A stretch of 64,000 bases of DNA from Actinoallomurus bryophytorum. Lineage in GTDB: Bacteria; Actinomycetota; Actinomycetes; Streptosporangiales; Streptosporangiaceae. Positions 62,601 to 64,000 of this stretch are shown one piece after another. The position numbers were made by a program, and so were the translations under genes. The notes below the pieces were generated by a model. That model was not told where the DNA came from. It saw only the letters and a list, made by a program, of their open reading frames with translations, and did not search any database. Location of the stretch: NCBI RefSeq assembly GCF_006716425.1, contig NZ_VFOZ01000001.1, positions 1,922,001 through 1,986,000 on the forward strand. Direction: 5' to 3'. Each line of letters begins with the position of its first letter. Position 1 is the first letter of the stretch.

Positions 62601-63384
62601 CGCGTGGCTGGAAGCGGGAGTCCTCGCGCAGCGCGCTCGCCATCGCCCACATCGTGCGCAGGATCACCACGGCCGAGTCGACGCGGCCGGACCGCAGCCG
62701 CTCGGCGTACAGGCCGATCAGCGACTCCAGTGGCGGCGGCGTCAGCCAGCGAGGTCCCTCGATCTCCGGAAGGGGCCGGGAGCGGTGGGACGCCCAGAGC
62801 CCGAGCAACTGGCCGTCGAGGCGTGCGTCGAAGACCGGGGCGGTCGCGCACCAGAGCATCACGCCCCAGGTGAGGGCCACGGTGCTGGGTACGGACGAGG
62901 AGAACAGGCCCCACCAGTGCGGAAAGTCCGGCGGCGGCAGCGCGGCCGCCGACTCGACGGTCGCGCGTACGCGGGAGGTGACCTCCGGCCTGATGCTCGC
63001 GTCGACGAACGCGAGCGCGGGAGGTGGCTCGTAGGTGAGGTCGGGGCCGGTCGGCACGACGTGCGGGGGCACCGGCGGCACCGGCATGCCCCGCTGGAGG
63101 GGGCGCGCGGACATCCGCGTGATCGACAGTCGCGGTGGCGGGCAGAGGTGCCACTGGCCGTCGGCGGCGGTCCAGCGGTACCAGCGGCCCCACGCGCCGA
63201 AGAGCCACCAGCTGCCGTCGGGCAGGGCGAGCATGCGCGCGGCGACGAGGTTCTGTCGTTGTTGTGGTGGTGTGCCGGGCCACCATCCCGAGGAGACCAT
63301 GGCATGCGTGTCACGCTCGGCCACCGTAAATGGATCTTGTACGGCGGACGAGGGAACTTCCCCATATGCCTGCCCCCAGACCAC
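56623..63384 (-). CDS. giant EccA-like AAA+ protein with long repetitive linker
   Basis: A 2253-residue protein. Residues 1-465 hold a Trp-rich small domain (WWLFGAWGRWYRWTAADGQW) and a helical domain. Residues about 465-1720 are a disordered linker of Pro/Ala/Gly/Ser/Thr/Asp repeats. The C-terminus (about 1720-2253) has two AAA+ modules of the CbxX/EccA type. The first has a degenerate P-loop (VGGPHSGQRRLT, Lys lost). The second has a good Walker A (LGRPGTGKAT, near residue 2027) and Walker B (GGVLLIEDAYLLD). EccA proteins are cytosolic chaperone-like ATPases of ESX systems, so a role with the secretion locus 15 kb away is possible. GTG 63384 is the longest start; ATG 63300 is likely too. 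Confidence 0.75.
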   Translation of the reverse strand: MVWGQAYGEVPSSAVQDPFTVAERDTHAMVSSGWWPGTPPQQRQNLVAARMLALPDGSWWLFGAWGRWYRWTAADGQWHLCPPPRLSITRMSARPLQRGMPVPPVPPHVVPTGPDLTYEPPPALAFVDASIRPEVTSRVRATVESAAALPPPDFPHWWGLFSSSVPSTVALTWGVMLWCATAPVFDARLDGQLLGLWASHRSRPLPEIEGPRWLTPPPLESLIGLYAERLRSGRVDSAVVILRTMWAMASALREDSRFQPRADALLAMLGVTLQNPTVDYGALSYGDRAVMQQWLTRCPPALAPALRIEASAGEHFRNTYYDLAVALTPVAGDPSGRGYVEPRLLAAALLAADLAVVRQDVSTQVIGWLDPQVGEAMRAMLIQRDHPLRPYWPEGDRMPRSLRERMDVVEPAVRNALLATMYTADLAWCRLGGGIPARPRGFPSPVAILAEIIGPRRATSVASTEPMSQAPGIAPLAQQYPANPGTPATPGVALAQEPPTGPPGQAPAWAPPSANPPLPPPSTEAWEGARPWPSASEPGPATPAPPPGTEAWPGAPGGTGDETRREGGGGSTGAGVVPPSTAAWSGAEGVDVGGSAQPPGQAWPGTGEGAASAPVRPPATEAWSGEGAGPAPARAPATEAWPGTGEGAVPAPARPPAMEAWSGTGEGEAPALARPPATEAWPGEGAGPAPVRAPATEAWPGTGESEAPPVRAPATEVWPGTGEGAHPAPARPPATQAWPGTGESEVPAPVRAPATEAWPGTGEGAGFTSGGSPAAESRPGADEHAAPTAASSSEADARPATGERARSPSVASPEAEDRPDTGQGVASAPARPPATAMWPGTGEREVVTFSPASGSRTGPENREGVAPPAASEARPAAEGRDAGRPTPPPATQAWPGTGEHAAASHGTEAHPGPNTSETDDAPPPPSEARAMSAAAGSGEGAEPDKPISPPATMAWPGSEEPDADGSPAATPQAPAEGSAPKSPEAAPGHDDPGVEISDSPSGMTSGPGPDGPDADGTFTPPTTAGGSGGEDLDSEGPGSRQGMAAQALPQGPDVGGSSASAGQTPSGLGQGVVPAPPGVVPGSGSGDAESDGPGVRALPGPPHLVDRGEAPPLSEAAAGSVSGGRDVGGSAASAGPTLSRSGQGAFSASPGGGGAELDGPGPLPEAAAGPVSGGRDVGGAPVPAERARSGSGQGAVSASPGSGGGGAGSDRPDSLPEAAAGSEAGGPDVGGSGVAATPAAFRAEEREVSGPPEAAAWSEIEGRDGSGPAAPVPQAPSGGVGQRSSATVGRGLSEGVAQDSSGTVGRGLSDGVTQGSSEGVAQDSSATVGQGSSEGVERGSSEGVTQGSSEGLTQHSSESVGEGLSESVARGSSGASESEVSAAPSAGSAEPPATPSPSVTPSPSVTPSPSVTPVRSAADDSSASAAAGGSPNVSFVGDAERTTVDGSAFGDDHTVVDSGAFSGGTRAVNEGDPLGGEAVASGEGVSGGESGEDDDATAPDNGTASAGDASDDGAHDNGTRDDGTHHDGTPGDGAPGDGAHDNGTRDDGTHHDGTPGDGVPSDGAHDDGAHDDSTHDGAHDDSTAEDFFEGVSGDAGGMDPAGEGVNDATMLDPLDSPGDPGYTPTYVDWIGGTRADSGSIPIVPPSPVTSGPPRTRRPGDGQDTAPPPPPPPPPPAHPDPHPPADHPGTRIMSGTMFGGLLGAAPMPERPVDQIAPPVPAPMPKVAEHFGIRFLSDADDASELFGDLRRRVATPDSTAPALLLVGGPHSGQRRLTRLIARTLADAGVGDGSVRTADGGELRGDHATTVEAIMRGKGPPLLFERLDRAVLDAADPARVASAVTGARTNRTVLIATCEPDSYARMASDFPELTRAFEIFRLPDLSGVQARLALLHVLADERRVTINAAGLDVVRTDLARLGGHGDLAGARLVEAYLDLAVGRHLDRAGAPRDRMVLAPVDFAGVAEKIEPSLRPPRDVDGFLRGLEEMIGLEEVKRTVGGLVAEARLAADRATRGLPSGNPSRNLIFLGRPGTGKATVAGLIGGIYAALNLLDTGHLLVCGARDFADGETAAKVAARVDRAVGGVLLIEDAYLLDRMPAAVDELSRLMAGRRDKFMVICTGLPDEMEGFLLANPGFRAEFGAIIEFREPTDRQLVQLFSRLAERDLYMLDEELRVELLDRFGGMRNYPAFAFADTVRRLFDQIVARQASRLGGSQVSAAAVARLSVHDLPASEGGRLLQELHPNRSRRSPDQTPG
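58711..58852 (-). repeat. 75-bp-spaced duplicate encoding Asp/Gly/His-rich repeats
   Basis: Two identical 67-base segments (58711-58777 and 58786-58852), offset by 75 bases, encode DDGTHHDGTPGDG-type repeats within the linker of the EccA-like protein. Identity at all 67 positions points to recent duplication. Confidence 0.85.
61102..61590 (-). repeat. 60-bp in-frame repeat array in the EccA-like linker
   Basis: About eight units of 54-60 bases encode PATEAWPGTGEGA-PAPARP. Units vary slightly (WSGEG, TQAWPG) but keep the frame. The AWPG core recurs further along the linker at wider spacing. Confidence 0.85.
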
Positions 63385-63433
63385 CAGGCAATGGTAAACG
63401 GATGACCATCACAAAGGCGATCACGAGAAAAAC

Positions 63434-63961
63434 TCAGATCCAGCGGGCCTCACGGTGCAGGCGGCTTTTCTCCACGTACACGGCGGGGGTGTACGCGAGT
63501 ACGGCGCGGTCGTCGTCGTTCAGCTCCCGCACCACTTTTCCCGGCACGCCCGCGACGAGTACGCCCGCAGGGATGGTCTTGCCCGGGGGTACGAGGGCGC
63601 CCGCGGCGACCAGCGACCCCGCTCCGATCCGCGCGCCGCCGAGCACGATCGCGCCGATCCCGATGAGCGAACCGGTCTCGATGTGCGCGCCGTGCACCAT
63701 CGCCTTGTGCCCGAGGCTGACCCGGTCCTCCAGCACGGCCGGCTCGCCCGGGTCGGAGTGCAGGCAGGACAGGTCCTGGATGTTGCACTCCTCACCGACC
63801 ACGATCTCCTCGTCCTCGCCACGCAGGACCGAGCCGTACCAGACGTTCGCGGCACGTCCCAGTGTCACCCGCCCGACGATGACGGCACCCGGCGCGACCC
63901 ACGCCTCGGGGTGGATCTGCGGCTCATGGTCACCCAGCACACCACGGAAGAAGTCAGTCAC
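63434..63961 (-). CDS. gamma carbonic anhydrase-like hexapeptide-repeat protein
   Basis: A 175-residue left-handed beta-helix protein. Zinc-ligand histidines appear in SCLHSDPG and GHKAMVHGAHI. Hexapeptide repeats (LGGARIGAGSLVAAGALVP) fill the centre. Family members are gamma carbonic anhydrases or CoA-binding relatives (PaaY-like). Activity is inferred only. The last 39 bases of the window contain a possible GTG start for a plus-strand gene, too short to call. Confidence 0.88.
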   Translation of the reverse strand: MTDFFRGVLGDHEPQIHPEAWVAPGAVIVGRVTLGRAANVWYGSVLRGEDEEIVVGEECNIQDLSCLHSDPGEPAVLEDRVSLGHKAMVHGAHIETGSLIGIGAIVLGGARIGAGSLVAAGALVPPGKTIPAGVLVAGVPGKVVRELNDDDRAVLAYTPAVYVEKSRLHREARWI

Positions 63962-64000
63962 GGTCCCCGAGTCTAGGAGCGAACGGACCGTGACCGACGA

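Noticed and set aside
63991-64000. GTG near the right edge as a new gene start
   Set aside because: Only ten bases remain in the window; nothing can be tested.
1-64000. tRNA genes, rRNA genes, transposases, integrases
   Set aside because: I looked for T-loop patterns and for transposase or integrase motifs on both strands by eye and found none. A tRNAscan or profile search was not possible here.

Overview
The window reads as chromosome of a high-GC filamentous-type actinomycete. Four things support this: GlnR, mycothiol synthase MshD, an actinobacterial ESX-type (type VII) secretion locus, and frequent GTG/TTG starts. An order such as Streptosporangiales is a guess from gene content, not something the sequence proves. 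I saw no tRNA, rRNA, CRISPR array or intact insertion sequence.

Left flank (1-6000): a truncated beta-keto acid cleavage enzyme gene, D-aminoacyl-tRNA deacylase (dtd), a small membrane protein, a Fur-family regulator with ygfZ, a nitrobindin gene, a GIDE-like protein, a DsrE-like protein and a secreted nuclease. Between the Fur gene and nitrobindin lie a tiny ORF inside a structured RNA, then a mosaic repeat element carrying 22 perfect copies of a 15-mer.

Type VII secretion region (6000-41200): first come a HerA-like ATPase and a partner membrane protein of unknown role. The secretion core follows: mycosin 1, a substrate-like protein with a conserved C-terminal tail, helical ESX-type proteins, two WXG100 proteins, EccB, two accessory proteins, a YbaB-like protein, EccD and EccC. 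A second mosaic repeat separates EccC from mycosin 2. After that a plus-strand operon encodes a YbaB-like protein, a WXG100-like protein and a 2385-residue effector. The effector has three ADP-ribosyltransferase-like modules, a Nudix module between the first two, and a methyltransferase-like C-terminus. Two zinc-binding proteins (candidate immunity or chaperone functions) and three single-pass membrane proteins follow. No clear EccE was found. A frameshifted relic of a further mycosin sits inside the cluster.

Central housekeeping part (41200-50000): a sulfur operon (DUF4395, rhodanese, DUF1416), a toxin-antitoxin pair whose PIN toxin is frameshifted, a thioredoxin, an ECF sigma/anti-sigma pair with a SigL-type promoter, an LmeA-like lipid-binding protein, a MoaD/ThiS protein, glnR, a frameshifted LppU-like gene, a Pro-rich membrane protein and mshD.

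Phosphate and right flank (50000-64000): pstSCAB behind a PHO box, a pit/DUF47 low-affinity phosphate operon, a CsoR-type metal regulator with a palindromic operator, a small conserved protein, a 2253-residue EccA-like AAA+ protein with a very long repetitive linker, and a gamma-carbonic-anhydrase-like protein.

The secretion genes probably work as one machine. EccB/C/D would form the membrane channel, the mycosins would process or gate it, the WXG100 and helical proteins would be partners or substrates, the EccA-like AAA+ protein might act as a remote chaperone, and the giant protein would be the exported toxin.
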